64,000 bases of DNA from JBFXCK01 sp050182275 (lineage in GTDB: Bacteria > Pseudomonadota > Alphaproteobacteria > SHNJ01). Each line of letters begins with the position of its first letter. Within the stretch, counting starts at the first letter, position 1. Where the stretch lies: NCBI GenBank assembly GCA_050182275.1, contig JBFXCK010000001.1, forward strand, positions 186,001 through 250,000. The letters are read 5' to 3'. Of the stretch, positions 42,350-52,079 are shown piece by piece. The notes beneath the pieces are model-generated. The model searched no databases, had not been told where the DNA came from, and was given only the letters and a program-made list of their open reading frames with translations. A program made the position numbers and the translations under genes.

Positions 42350-44764
42350 ATGTGGCGTTGGTTAGTTCATACGATGGCGGTAGCGGCCCTGCTGATTTTG
42401 ATCGGCGGCTTCGTGGCCATTTCCGCTTTGATGTATTTCAGCAAAGGCTTGCCCGATTATAAGCAGCTGGCCGATTATAACCCGGCGATTGTAACGCGCT
42501 TATATGCCAGCGACGGCACTTTGTTCACCGAGTTTGCCGCCGAAAACCGGGTTTTTGTGCCTTATAATGCGATTCCAAAGCTGGTGGTGCAGGCTTTTAT
42601 TTCGGCCGAGGATAAAAATTTCTTTTCCCATAGCGGGGTTGATTTTATCAGCCTATTTCGCGCCGCCGCAACCAATGTCACTCATATCGCCACCGACCGC
42701 CGTCCGGTCGGCGGTTCCACCATCACCCAGCAAATCGCCAAGAATTTTTTGCTAACCAATGAATTGTCTTATGTCCGTAAAATCCGCGAAGCGATTTTGG
42801 CTTTTCGCATCGAAAAGGCTTTTACCAAAGAACGGATATTAGAGCTTTACTTAAATGAAATTTATTTGGGCCAGGGTTCTTATGGGATTGCTTCGGCGGC
42901 GGTGAATTATTTCAATAAATCTTTGGATGAGCTGAGTTTGCCGGAAGCCGCGTTTTTAGCGGCGTTGCCGAAAGCCCCTAATAACTACAATCCCTGGCGT
43001 CATTACGAAACCGCGCGGGCGCGCCGCGATTATGTCCTCGATCGCCTTCGGGAAGACGGCATTATTACAGCCGCGCAAGCCGAAGCCGCGATCAAGGTTC
43101 CTTTGAAAGTGCGCGACAGGGAAAGCGCCGGCGGCATCCGCGCCGCTTATTTCGCCGAGGAAGTAAGGCGCTTTTTACAAAATGTGTATGGCGAGGAAGA
43201 ATTATATAAAGGCGGTTTGGTGGTGCGCACCACGCTTGATCCCAAGCTGCAGCGTCAAGCCGAGCGCGCTTTTTACAACGGCATCATCAATTATGACCGC
43301 AATCATGGCTGGCGCGGGCCGGTTAAAAAACTGCCCAAATTGAATGACTGGCAAAAAGAATTGCGCGAAGTTGAGAATTTTTACCCCCGCTGGCGCTTGG
43401 CGGTTGTTTTGGGCCTGGGCAAAGATAGTGCGCAAATCGGCTTTACCAATGGCAAGCAAGGCCACATTCCTTTAAGCGAGCTGGCATGGGCAAGAAAGAA
43501 TTTGCCGGGGCAGCGCATAGGCAATCCGGTGAAAAAGCCGGCCGATGTGTTGGCGGTGGGCGATGTGGTGTTTGTTGAGCCGTTAATAGTGAAGAATGTT
43601 GAAACCAGCAACTTTTCTTTACAGCAATATCCCGATGTCAATGGCGGCCTGGTAGCGATTGATCCGCACACGGGGCGGGTATTGGCGATGGTGGGCGGCT
43701 TTTCTTTCGATGGCAGTGAATTTAACCGCGCCACCCAAGCTTTGCGTCAAACCGGCTCGGCCATCAAGCCTTTCGTTTATTTAGCGGCGCTGGAAAATGG
43801 CTTTACCCCTTCCAGCTTGATTTTGGACGGCCCCGTTGTGCTGGAGCAAGGGCCGGGCTTGCCCTTATGGAAGCCTGAAAACTATACGGAAGATTATGCC
43901 GGCCCCGCCACTTTACGCTATGGGCTGGAGCAATCACGCAACCTTATGACCATTCGTTTGGCGCAGGCCTTGGGCATGCCCAAAGTGGTGGAGGCGATCG
44001 AACGGTTTCACATTGCCAAGGATGTGCCTCAATTATGGTCGGTGGCTTTGGGCGTACAGGAAACTACTTTATTAAAACTTACCAACGCCTTTGCGATTAT
44101 CGCCAATGGCGGCAAGGACATCGAGCCAACTTTCCTTGACCGTATTCAAGACCGTCAGGGCGCAACTATATACCGTGACGATAAGCGCCCTTGTGAAGGC
44201 TGCCTAACTAATCAGTTCGAGGGTCAAGACCCGCCCGTTCTGCCCGATATAAGGCCGGTGGTGGTGGATCCTTTAACCGCCTATCAAATGACTTCTTTAA
44301 TGCAAGGCGTGGTTGAACGCGGCACCGCCCGGCGCGTCAGCGCCATCGGCAAGCCGGTGGCCGGCAAAACCGGCACGACCAATGATAGTTTTGATGCCTG
44401 GTTTATCGGGTTTTCCCCCGATTTGGTGATCGGCGTTTATGTCGGCTTCGATCAGCCGCGCACGCTGGGGCCAAAGGAAACCGGCGCTTCGGTGGCGGCT
44501 CCGATTTTCACCGAACTAATGACGGCGGCGTTGAAAGATACACCGGCGGTGCCTTTCCGTATTCCGCCGGGTATTCGCTTAATGCGGGTAGACGCCAAAA
44601 CCGGCCGTCCGGCTATTGGCTGGGAAAGTGATGCGATTATCGAATCCTTCAAACCCGGCGATGATCCCGATGCCAGCACGCCGGTTTTGGATGGCGCTCA
44701 AGGCCCCGCCCTGCGCGGCCTTTCCGGCAGCGATACCAATTATAATTTCGACGGTATTTACTAA
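42350..44764 (+). CDS. mrcA: Penicillin-binding protein 1A
   Basis: An 804-residue bifunctional peptidoglycan synthase. One N-terminal membrane anchor (about residues 8-30) precedes a glycosyltransferase domain with catalytic Glu87 (SAEDKNFF) and STITQQIAKN. A transpeptidase domain follows with Ser470-x-x-Lys473 (GSAIKPF), SRN near 529-531 and KTGTT at 673-677. It polymerises and cross-links cell wall. The start at 42350 (MWRWLVH) has AAAAGG upstream, better than TTG 42329. amiC-mrcA-prfB is a standard alphaproteobacterial order. Confidence 0.95.
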   Translation: MWRWLVHTMAVAALLILIGGFVAISALMYFSKGLPDYKQLADYNPAIVTRLYASDGTLFTEFAAENRVFVPYNAIPKLVVQAFISAEDKNFFSHSGVDFISLFRAAATNVTHIATDRRPVGGSTITQQIAKNFLLTNELSYVRKIREAILAFRIEKAFTKERILELYLNEIYLGQGSYGIASAAVNYFNKSLDELSLPEAAFLAALPKAPNNYNPWRHYETARARRDYVLDRLREDGIITAAQAEAAIKVPLKVRDRESAGGIRAAYFAEEVRRFLQNVYGEEELYKGGLVVRTTLDPKLQRQAERAFYNGIINYDRNHGWRGPVKKLPKLNDWQKELREVENFYPRWRLAVVLGLGKDSAQIGFTNGKQGHIPLSELAWARKNLPGQRIGNPVKKPADVLAVGDVVFVEPLIVKNVETSNFSLQQYPDVNGGLVAIDPHTGRVLAMVGGFSFDGSEFNRATQALRQTGSAIKPFVYLAALENGFTPSSLILDGPVVLEQGPGLPLWKPENYTEDYAGPATLRYGLEQSRNLMTIRLAQALGMPKVVEAIERFHIAKDVPQLWSVALGVQETTLLKLTNAFAIIANGGKDIEPTFLDRIQDRQGATIYRDDKRPCEGCLTNQFEGQDPPVLPDIRPVVVDPLTAYQMTSLMQGVVERGTARRVSAIGKPVAGKTGTTNDSFDAWFIGFSPDLVIGVYVGFDQPRTLGPKETGASVAAPIFTELMTAALKDTPAVPFRIPPGIRLMRVDAKTGRPAIGWESDAIIESFKPGDDPDASTPVLDGAQGPALRGLSGSDTNYNFDGIY

Positions 44765-44791
44765 AGTTTTTTTATTGTCTATCTTTCTCGC

Positions 44792-45893
44792 ATGCAGCAC
44801 GAAACCCAGCAATTGGTTGAAGAAATTAAAAGCGGCCTCGATTTAATCCGGAGGTCGCTTTGACTGGGATCGCGCGCTTAAACGTTTAAACGAACTCAAT
44901 CAACAGGCCGAAGATCCCAATCTGTGGAATAATGCCGCTTTGGCGCAAGGCATGCTGAAGGAGCGCACGCGGCTTGACGCAGCCATTTCCGCCGTAAAAA
45001 AAGCCCAACAGCAATTGGACGATAGTGTAACCCTGCTAGAGTTGGCGGAAAGCGAGGGTGATGCCGCCGCTGCCGCCGAAGCCATGGCCAATTTGAAGCT
45101 TTTACAAACCGAAGTCGCCAAGCGCCGCCTGCAAAGTTTGCTGTCAGGCGAAGCGGACGCCAATGCCTGTTATATCGAAATCAATGCCGGGGCAGGCGGC
45201 ACCGAATCGCAGGATTGGGCGCAAATGCTGGAGCGCATGTATGTACGGTGGGCTGAACAGCACGGCTATAAGATCGACATTTTGGAAGAAAGTACCGGCG
45301 AACAAGCAGGCATTAAGTCGGCTACGCTGCAAGTCAACGGCGACTTTGCCTATGGCTGGCTGAAAACCGAATCGGGCGTGCACCGTTTGGTGCGCATCTC
45401 GCCGTTTGACGCCAATGCAAGGCGCCATACTTCTTTTGCTTCGGTGTGGGTCTATCCGGTGATTGATGAAAGCATCGATATCGAAATTTTGGATAAGGAT
45501 ATTCAGGTTGACGTGATGCGCGCCAGCGGTGCGGGCGGCCAGCATGTCAATAAAACTTCCAGCGCCGTGCGCATGACGCATATGCCGACCGGCATCGTGG
45601 TAAAGTGTCAATCCGACCGCTCGCAGCACCGCAACCGCACTATGGCGCTGCAAATGTTAAAAGCCCGCCTTTATGAAGCCGAATTGCAAAAACGCGAAGC
45701 GGCGCATCAGGCGCAGCATGAAGCCAAAACTGATATCGGTTGGGGACATCAAATCCGTTCTTATGTGTTGCAGCCCTATCAAATGGTCAAGGATTTGCGC
45801 ACCAATGTGGAAATCGGCAATGCGCAAAGCGTTTTGGACGGCAATCTTGATCCGTTTTTAGAGGCCAGCCTGGCGTCGAAATTGGCCGGCTAG
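44792..45893 (+). CDS. prfB: Peptide chain release factor 2, with programmed +1 frameshift
   Basis: The gene reads 23 codons from ATG 44792 to CTT 44858-44860, meets TGA at 44861-44863, then shifts +1 to GAC at 44862 and continues to 45893. The joined protein of about 366 residues starts MQHETQQLVEEIK and continues DWDRALKRLNEL, matching RF2. The tripeptide anticodon SPF is in RISPFDANARRH and GGQ in ASGAGGQHVNK. RF2 releases peptides at UGA and UAA. A caller without frameshift logic would start it wrongly at 44940. Confidence 0.95.
44850..44864 (+). promoter_or_regulatory. prfB programmed frameshift site
   Basis: GGAGG (44850-44854), a 3-base spacer TCG, then CTT TGA C (44858-44864). This matches the known prfB signal: an internal Shine-Dalgarno at fixed distance from a slippery CUU before an in-frame UGA. 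Low RF2 gives slow termination and more shifting, so RF2 autoregulates its synthesis. Confidence 0.93.
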
Positions 45894-46541
45894 CTATGCC
45901 GCACGGCCGCGCGCCTTGCCCTTGGGCCCGCTTTTTTTAGAGCGCTTGGATTTATTTTTTTTCGCAGGCGTTTTTTTCTTGGAAGTTTTGGCGCGCGCTT
46001 TTGATTTCTTAGCCGGTTTCTTTTTTGTTTTGGTTTTTTTCAAGGGCGGCTTGTTGCTGTTGGCGGCTTGGGGCAAGGAAGTGCCTTCTAGAATGCTCAG
46101 AATTTCCTCCACATGGCCGGGTACCGAAACGCCATACCATGCTTGCTCGATATTGCCTTTTTCATCGACTAAAAATGTGCTGCGCTGAATGCCCATATAG
46201 GCCTTGCCATACATATTTTTTGTAATCCATACGCCATAGCTTTCACAAACGCTGCCATCTTCATCGCTTAACAGGGGAAAATTCAAATCGTATTTTTCTT
46301 TAAAACGGGCATGGCTGGCGGTTGAATCCCTGGAAATGCCGATCACTTCGGCATTTGCTTCCTGCAAACGCTCGATACTGTCGCGGAAATTACAGGCTTC
46401 GGTGGTGCAGCCGGGCGTGTCGTCCTTCGGATAGAAATACAACACCACCTTTTTGCCACGAAAATCTCGTAGGCTAATTGTACCGCCATCGTCGGCGGTT
46501 AATGAGAAATTGGGCGCGGGCTGGCCGTTCTGCAGTGCCAT
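45894..46541 (-). CDS. bcp: Peroxiredoxin (BCP/PrxQ) with a lysine-rich C-terminal tail
   Basis: About 215 residues. The peroxiredoxin domain (1-155) has peroxidatic Cys45 and resolving Cys50 (GCTTEACNFRD), the PrxQ spacing, and reduces hydroperoxides using thioredoxin. From about residue 160 a tail of some 55 residues is dominated by Lys, with Ala, Ser, Pro and Arg, like histone-H1-type tails; this is unusual for the family. ATG 46541 has GGAGG at 5-base spacing, so the track start at 46559 is rejected. The gene abuts the convergent prfB by one base. Confidence 0.9.
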   Translation of the reverse strand: MALQNGQPAPNFSLTADDGGTISLRDFRGKKVVLYFYPKDDTPGCTTEACNFRDSIERLQEANAEVIGISRDSTASHARFKEKYDLNFPLLSDEDGSVCESYGVWITKNMYGKAYMGIQRSTFLVDEKGNIEQAWYGVSVPGHVEEILSILEGTSLPQAANSNKPPLKKTKTKKKPAKKSKARAKTSKKKTPAKKNKSKRSKKSGPKGKARGRAA

Positions 46542-46650
46542 GAAAGCCTCCATCAACAAGGGTTGTCAGTGTAAGGATAAAAACTTATGGTATAACTATG
46601 CTACAAAGACTAGAAAATTGCTAGCCGGAAACCTTTACCTTTTATCTCTT

Positions 46651-49600
46651 ATGATTAAACGAACCACAAAAATTGCTTTAGAAATCATCGGCGCTTTTTT
46701 AGCGGCCTTGCTGGTATTGGCCGCCGCGCTGGCCGGCCGTTTAAGCCAGGGGCCAATTGCCTTGACCTATTTTAATCCTGCTATTGCTGAAAGTTTGCGC
46801 CTGGCCGCCCCCAATTTAACAATCGATGTCGAGACCACCAGCCTTTACTGGGATCAGGAAGCTTTTTCTCTTAGCCTCAAAGCCAAAGGAGTGCGTCTGA
46901 AAGACGAGAAGGATGCAACCTTGGCGGTTCTGCCGGAAATTTCGGCGGGCTTAAGCACGCGGGCATTATTGTTCGGAACGCTTGCCCCTAACCGGATCGC
47001 TTTAATAAGGCCCAGTTTGGATTTACAGCGCGATGAAAACGGCCATTTCAATGTCGGGCTGGTGGCAGATTCGTTTGATGCGGAGAGTGCCGACAAACCA
47101 AGCGCTACCAGCTCGCTTCTCACCCGGCTTTTTGCCGTTCTACAGGGCGACACCGCTATCAGCCGGCTTAGCTTTCTACAGGAAATCGAAATCCGCGATG
47201 GCGAAGCCCTCGTATCCGACCAAATCAGCCGCACCAGCTGGTGGGTACCAAAAGCCAATGTTTTACTCAAGCGCAGTGATAACGGGCTGGAAGGCCAAGC
47301 CGATTTATCGATCGAGCTTGGTAAAGATGTCAGCCATTTATCTTTGACAATAGACCGCCCGAACCGGGAAAAAACTATTCAACTGGCAATGAATTTTGAA
47401 AATATATTATTAGCGCCTTTCGCCAAAGCATTTCCTTCCGCTCAAGGCTATTTGGAAATTAATTTGCCCTTATCCGGGGAAATATTTTTGACTTTAACGC
47501 CGGAAGGAAAGCCCCTCGTGCTTAATGCCGATTTACGCACCGGCGGCCAAGGGGGGACAAAAATCGCCATTAATGCCGCTTTTGAACCGAAAGGGGAAAA
47601 TGTCGATATAAAAGGCAAAGTTAAATTGCAAAATATCGATCCCAATGAATTATCCAAGCTTTGGCCGCCGGCAGTGGGCGCCAATGCACGCGAATGGGTG
47701 CTGGAAAATATTGAACAGGGGAAGGTAACAAGCGGTGATGTCGAGTTTGCCGCCCAAATGCAGGAATATGATCCGGACAGTTTTGCGCCCAAATCTTTGA
47801 AGGGGAATTTGGCTTATGAAAATCTAACGGTGCATTATGTAAGGCCCTTGCCGCCGTCACGCGATGTCAGCGGCACCGCCAGTTTTGATTTGAACCATTT
47901 TATCTTGCAAATACCGCGCTTTACCGTCGAGGGCGTAATAGGCAGCGATGCGGTAGTGGATATTAGCGGGCTGAGTGATCCCGATCAAATCGTCCATATC
48001 ACTTCGAATATCGAGGGCAATGCGCCAACTATTTTAACGTTGTTGGATTACCAGCCCTTCGGTTATCCCAGCAAGCGCGGTATTAAGCCAAAAGATGTGC
48101 GCGGCGAAGTAAAAGGCCAGGTCAAATTTTCCTTTCCGCTATTGAAAGATTTAAAATTCGAGCAAATTAATTTAGCCGTCACCGCCGATTTAAAGAAAAT
48201 TTATCAGCAAAATGCTTTTTTGGGTTTGGATTTAACCCGCGCCGATTTGCGCCTGTCTCTAACGCAAGACGAGATGGAAGTGGCAGGGCAGGGATATTTG
48301 TCGGGGTTGCCCTTGGCGGTAACATGGAATGAAAATTTCAGGGACAAAGACACGCCTTACCGCCGCCGTTTTATCGTTCAGGCCACGCTTGATGCGACGG
48401 CGCGTGAAATTATCGGCATTCCTCATCTGATCCCTTCCACCGGCCCGATGGAAGTTGCCGCCAATTATATAATTTTTGATAATGGCGCCGGAAATTTAAG
48501 CGCTACGCTTGATCTAACCAAGGCCGGGGTGGCGATTCCCCAAATTAATTGGACCAAAAACCCGGGCGAGGCGGCGCACGCCAAATTTGAGTTGAATTTG
48601 AAGAACGATGTTTTCACCGAGCTGGTGGGCGCAGAGATTAACGCTAATGATCTGACTTTGCAGGCCAAGGGAAGCTTTTTTGCCGATGGCAAACGCTTGA
48701 AGTCGTTACAAATCAGTAAGGTGATAACGCCGCTTACCGATGCGACCATTAAATTAACCGAACAGGAAAACGGCGATCAAACCATTATCGTGCGCGGCAA
48801 AAAACTGGATGCCACGCATTTATGGCAAGGCCGGTCCGCTAGTGAATCAAAATCAGCCGAGCCCGCTGCCTCCGATCCACATCCTCACGCTACGCTAACG
48901 GTTGATTTGGAATTAGAGAATTTATTTTTAGGCGGCAAGGAAAGTTTGCGCAATGTTTCAGCGCGCATGGTGCAACGGAATAAAGCCTATGAATCGGCCA
49001 ATTTGCGCGCCATCACGGGCAAGGATACGCCGGTTACCGTAACAGTTTTGCCAAATCCCGGGGGGCGCTTATTTTCCGCCCACACCAATGACGCTGGAAG
49101 CCTGCTCCGTGCGCTTGATGTATTCGACACGATGGAAGGCGGTGTTTTGGATATCGAAGGGAAGTATAACGAGAAAGAAAAATTGCGCCCGCTCGAGGGG
49201 CGCATTTTGCTGCGCGATTTCCGTGTTACCAAGGCCCCAATCCTGGCCCGGCTGTTAATGTTGGCTTCAATCACCGGTATCCCGGAATTGTTGAGTGGCC
49301 CCGGCCTTGCTTTTACCGAGATGAAAGGCAAATTCACCAATGACGAGGAAAAGCTGACCATTACCGATATGAAGGCTTATGGCGGTTCCCTCGGCCTTAC
49401 CTTCGAGGGGCAAATCGCCCACAGCGCCGGAATCGCCAATATCCGCGGCAATATTATTCCGGCCTATGTATTCAATAAAATTGTCGGCGAAATTCCGATT
49501 ATCGGCGCCCTTATCACCGGCGGCGGCGATCAGCCCTTAATTGGTTTTAGTTATTCAATTCAAGGCAACCTTTCTTCGCCCAAGCTTAGCGTTAATCCGC

Positions 49601-49716
49601 TTTCAGCTTTAACACCCGGATTTTTGCGCGGCATTTTTGGCGGTGGAACGCCGACCGTTGACACTAAAGACAATGAAAGTAAAAGCGAACCGGCGCAAAA
49701 AGATCCGCAGAATTAG
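46651..49716 (+). CDS. Large AsmA-like protein (YhdP/DUF3971 type)
   Basis: A 1021-residue protein with one N-terminal membrane anchor (about residues 9-30) and a very long beta-rich periplasmic part. It carries YhdP-like segments such as LWPPAVGANAREWVLENIEQGKV and the C-terminal AsmA-like block (TKAPILARLLMLASITGIPELLSGPGLAFTEMKG, then GEIPIIGALITGGG). AsmA-like proteins bridge the periplasm and carry phospholipids to the outer membrane. ATG 46651 is chosen; the frame upstream of it overlaps the divergent bcp gene. The 3' end overlaps tyrS by 4 bases. Confidence 0.88.
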   Translation: MIKRTTKIALEIIGAFLAALLVLAAALAGRLSQGPIALTYFNPAIAESLRLAAPNLTIDVETTSLYWDQEAFSLSLKAKGVRLKDEKDATLAVLPEISAGLSTRALLFGTLAPNRIALIRPSLDLQRDENGHFNVGLVADSFDAESADKPSATSSLLTRLFAVLQGDTAISRLSFLQEIEIRDGEALVSDQISRTSWWVPKANVLLKRSDNGLEGQADLSIELGKDVSHLSLTIDRPNREKTIQLAMNFENILLAPFAKAFPSAQGYLEINLPLSGEIFLTLTPEGKPLVLNADLRTGGQGGTKIAINAAFEPKGENVDIKGKVKLQNIDPNELSKLWPPAVGANAREWVLENIEQGKVTSGDVEFAAQMQEYDPDSFAPKSLKGNLAYENLTVHYVRPLPPSRDVSGTASFDLNHFILQIPRFTVEGVIGSDAVVDISGLSDPDQIVHITSNIEGNAPTILTLLDYQPFGYPSKRGIKPKDVRGEVKGQVKFSFPLLKDLKFEQINLAVTADLKKIYQQNAFLGLDLTRADLRLSLTQDEMEVAGQGYLSGLPLAVTWNENFRDKDTPYRRRFIVQATLDATAREIIGIPHLIPSTGPMEVAANYIIFDNGAGNLSATLDLTKAGVAIPQINWTKNPGEAAHAKFELNLKNDVFTELVGAEINANDLTLQAKGSFFADGKRLKSLQISKVITPLTDATIKLTEQENGDQTIIVRGKKLDATHLWQGRSASESKSAEPAASDPHPHATLTVDLELENLFLGGKESLRNVSARMVQRNKAYESANLRAITGKDTPVTVTVLPNPGGRLFSAHTNDAGSLLRALDVFDTMEGGVLDIEGKYNEKEKLRPLEGRILLRDFRVTKAPILARLLMLASITGIPELLSGPGLAFTEMKGKFTNDEEKLTITDMKAYGGSLGLTFEGQIAHSAGIANIRGNIIPAYVFNKIVGEIPIIGALITGGGDQPLIGFSYSIQGNLSSPKLSVNPLSALTPGFLRGIFGGGTPTVDTKDNESKSEPAQKDPQN

Positions 49717-50954
49717 GCTTTTAATTTCACCAGCGCATGCTTCTTTTTGCCGGCGGAAATTTTGAATTGCCCGGTCTTTAGGTCATGGCCAGATAAACGG
49801 AATTTGTCGTCTTCGATTACTTGATCATTTAGACGCGCGCCGCCGCCTTTAATTAGCCGGCGGCCCTCGCTGTTGCTAGGCACCAGCCCGGCGCGGGTTA
49901 GTAATTCATAGAAAGGAATGCCGGCCTCTAATTCGGCCGCGTTTAATTCCACTTGCGGTAAATTTTCCCCGGCGCCGCCTTGCTCGAAGGTTTTTACCGC
50001 CGTTTGCGCGGCCTCAAGCGCCGCTTTTTCGCCATGGCAAAGTTTGGTGGCTTCATTGGCCAAAATCTTTTTAGCCTCATTAATTTCATTGCCCTTTAAT
50101 TTTTCTAATTTTGCGATTTCGGCCATGGGTAGGGCGGTGAAAAGTTTTAAAAAGCGCCCTACATCGGCATCTTCGGTGTTGCGCCAAAATTGCCAAAAAT
50201 CATAGGGCGATAAACGGTGCGGCGCCAGCCACACGGCGCCGGCTGCGGTCTTGCCCATTTTCGCGCCGGAGGAAGTTGTAATCAAAGGGGTGGTGACGCC
50301 AAACACCTCGGTATTATTGAGGCGGCGCACCAAATCAATGCCGCTGACAATATTGCCCCATTGATCCGCGCCGCCCATTTGCAAGGCGCATTTATAGCGC
50401 TTATTCAATTCTAGAAAATCATAGGCCTGCAAAATCATATAATTGAATTCAAGGAAGGACAGCGGCTGTTCGCGCTCTAAGCGCAGCTTGACCGAATCCA
50501 TGGTCAGCATGCGGTTAACCGAAAAATGCCGCCCGACTTCACGCAAAAACGGGATATATTCAAGCCTATCCAGCCATTCGGCGTTATCGGCCATAACAGC
50601 ATCATTTTTGCCCGGGCCGAATTTTACATAATTAGTAAAAGTTTTTTTAATGCTGGCGATATTGGCGCATAATTGTTTTTCATCCAATAATTGCCGGCTT
50701 TCATCCCTTCCGGAAGGGTCGCCGACTTTGCTGGTGCCGCCACCCATAAGCACAACCGGTTTATTGCCGGTTTGCTGCAGCCAATAAAGCGCCATGATTT
50801 GGACCAGATGGCCGACATGCAAAGAATCGGCGGTGGCATCAAAACCGATATAACCGACCACATAATCTTGGGCCTGTAAGCCTTCCAAATTGGTGGCTTG
50901 GCTGATAAAGCCGCGTTCTTCCAGGATGCGGATAAAGTCCGATTTTTTCGCCAT
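49713..50954 (-). CDS. tyrS: Tyrosyl-tRNA synthetase
   Basis: A 413-residue class I synthetase. The HIGH motif is HVGH (residues 46-49) and the KMSKS-equivalent is KMGKT at 232-236. YMILQAYDFLEL and GADQWGNIVSGIDL bind tyrosine, and a C-terminal S4 RNA-binding domain (about 350-413) includes NSEGRRLIKGGGARLND. The start MAKKSDFIRILEERGF at 50954 is canonical; the longer frame to 51146 overlaps anmK on the other strand. Divergent from anmK, as in many alphaproteobacteria. Confidence 0.96.
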   Translation of the reverse strand: MAKKSDFIRILEERGFISQATNLEGLQAQDYVVGYIGFDATADSLHVGHLVQIMALYWLQQTGNKPVVLMGGGTSKVGDPSGRDESRQLLDEKQLCANIASIKKTFTNYVKFGPGKNDAVMADNAEWLDRLEYIPFLREVGRHFSVNRMLTMDSVKLRLEREQPLSFLEFNYMILQAYDFLELNKRYKCALQMGGADQWGNIVSGIDLVRRLNNTEVFGVTTPLITTSSGAKMGKTAAGAVWLAPHRLSPYDFWQFWRNTEDADVGRFLKLFTALPMAEIAKLEKLKGNEINEAKKILANEATKLCHGEKAALEAAQTAVKTFEQGGAGENLPQVELNAAELEAGIPFYELLTRAGLVPSNSEGRRLIKGGGARLNDQVIEDDKFRLSGHDLKTGQFKISAGKKKHALVKLKA

Positions 50955-51005
50955 GCGCGAAAGATTATCGACAGCAGGGCGATAAAGCAAGTATCTTGGC
51001 CCCGC

Positions 51006-52079
51006 ATGAGCAAGCTTTATAACGTATTGGGGTTGATGAGCGGCACCTCGCTGGACGGCCTGGATGTAGCCTATCTTGAAACCGATGGTGAAGGCCGGGT
51101 TAAGCCCGGCCCTGGCCTGACCTTTCCCTATAGCGCCGAGTTTCAAACGCGCTTGCGCAGCATTTTGGGCGGCAAGGGTAAGGTGGAAGAAGTCGAAAAT
51201 GAATTAACCCGGCTTCATCTGAAAGCCATTCAGGAATTCATGGCGCAGTTTCAATTACCGCCAATCGATCTAATCGGCATTCATGGCCATACGATTTTAC
51301 ATGATCCAAAAAACCGTAAAACCTGGCAAATTACTAAAGGGCAAATATTGGCCGATGAATTAAAAATCCCGGTAATAGCCGATATGCGCCAAGCCGATGT
51401 TCAAGCCGGCGGGCAGGGGGCGCCCTTGGTGCCGCTCTATCACCAAGCGCGGGCGAAAGATTTGCCCAAGCCCCTGGCGATCGTAAATATCGGCGGCGTC
51501 GCCAATATTACCTATATTACGGAAAAAGATTTATGGGCGTTTGATACCGGAACAGGAGTTGCGTTATTGAATGATTGGATCCATCGCCACACCGGGAAAG
51601 GCTTTGATGAAAGCGGTGCAATTGCCGCCGGGGGGAAAATCGATCAGGAAAAAATAAAATCCTGGCTGCAGGATTCTTACTTTAAATTGCCGCCGCCTAA
51701 ATCGCTTGACCGCGATCATTTCAAGGCAAAATTGCGGGTTGATGATTTATCGCTGGAAGATGGCGCTGCTACCCTTGCCGCCTTTACCGCGCAAACAATC
51801 GCTTTATCCAAAATTCATTTGCCCCAAGCGCCTAAAGCTTGGTTTATTGCCGGCGGCGGGCGTTTGCATTCCTTTATTATGAAAATGCTGGCCGAGTATA
51901 TGCAAATGGAAGTCAAGCCGGTCGAGGCTTTGGGCTGGAATGGCGATTTCTTAGAGGCCGAGGCTTTTGGCTATTTAGCCGTGCGCAGCGTCAAAGCTTT
52001 ACCTTTAAGCCTGCCAACTACCACCGGGGTTAAGCAGCCGATAACGGGCGGCGTTTTGTTTAAGCCCGCTTCGCTTTAG
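51006..52079 (+). CDS. anmK: Anhydro-N-acetylmuramic acid kinase
   Basis: About 357 residues beginning MSKLYNVLGLMSGTSLDGLDVAYLE, the diagnostic AnmK start with its ATP-binding glycine-serine loop. GIHGHTILHDP, ADMRQADVQAGGQGAPLVPLYH (split over residues 115-140), NIGGVANITYI and FIAGGGRLHSFIM follow. It hydrolyses and phosphorylates anhydro-MurNAc to MurNAc-6-phosphate during cell-wall recycling. The start at 51006 leaves only 51 bases to divergent tyrS, which must hold both promoters. The 3' end overlaps the convergent hydrolase by 20 bases. Confidence 0.94.
   Translation: MSKLYNVLGLMSGTSLDGLDVAYLETDGEGRVKPGPGLTFPYSAEFQTRLRSILGGKGKVEEVENELTRLHLKAIQEFMAQFQLPPIDLIGIHGHTILHDPKNRKTWQITKGQILADELKIPVIADMRQADVQAGGQGAPLVPLYHQARAKDLPKPLAIVNIGGVANITYITEKDLWAFDTGTGVALLNDWIHRHTGKGFDESGAIAAGGKIDQEKIKSWLQDSYFKLPPPKSLDRDHFKAKLRVDDLSLEDGAATLAAFTAQTIALSKIHLPQAPKAWFIAGGGRLHSFIMKMLAEYMQMEVKPVEALGWNGDFLEAEAFGYLAVRSVKALPLSLPTTTGVKQPITGGVLFKPASL

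Noticed and set aside
44940..45893. prfB as a 317-residue protein starting at 44940
   Set aside because: The upstream frame with the CTT TGA C frameshift site restores the normal RF2 N-terminus.
50898..51146. Overlapping long starts of tyrS and anmK
   Set aside because: Both extensions cover each other's 5' ends; the canonical N-termini (MAKKSDF and MSKLYNVLGLMSGTS) leave a normal divergent promoter region.
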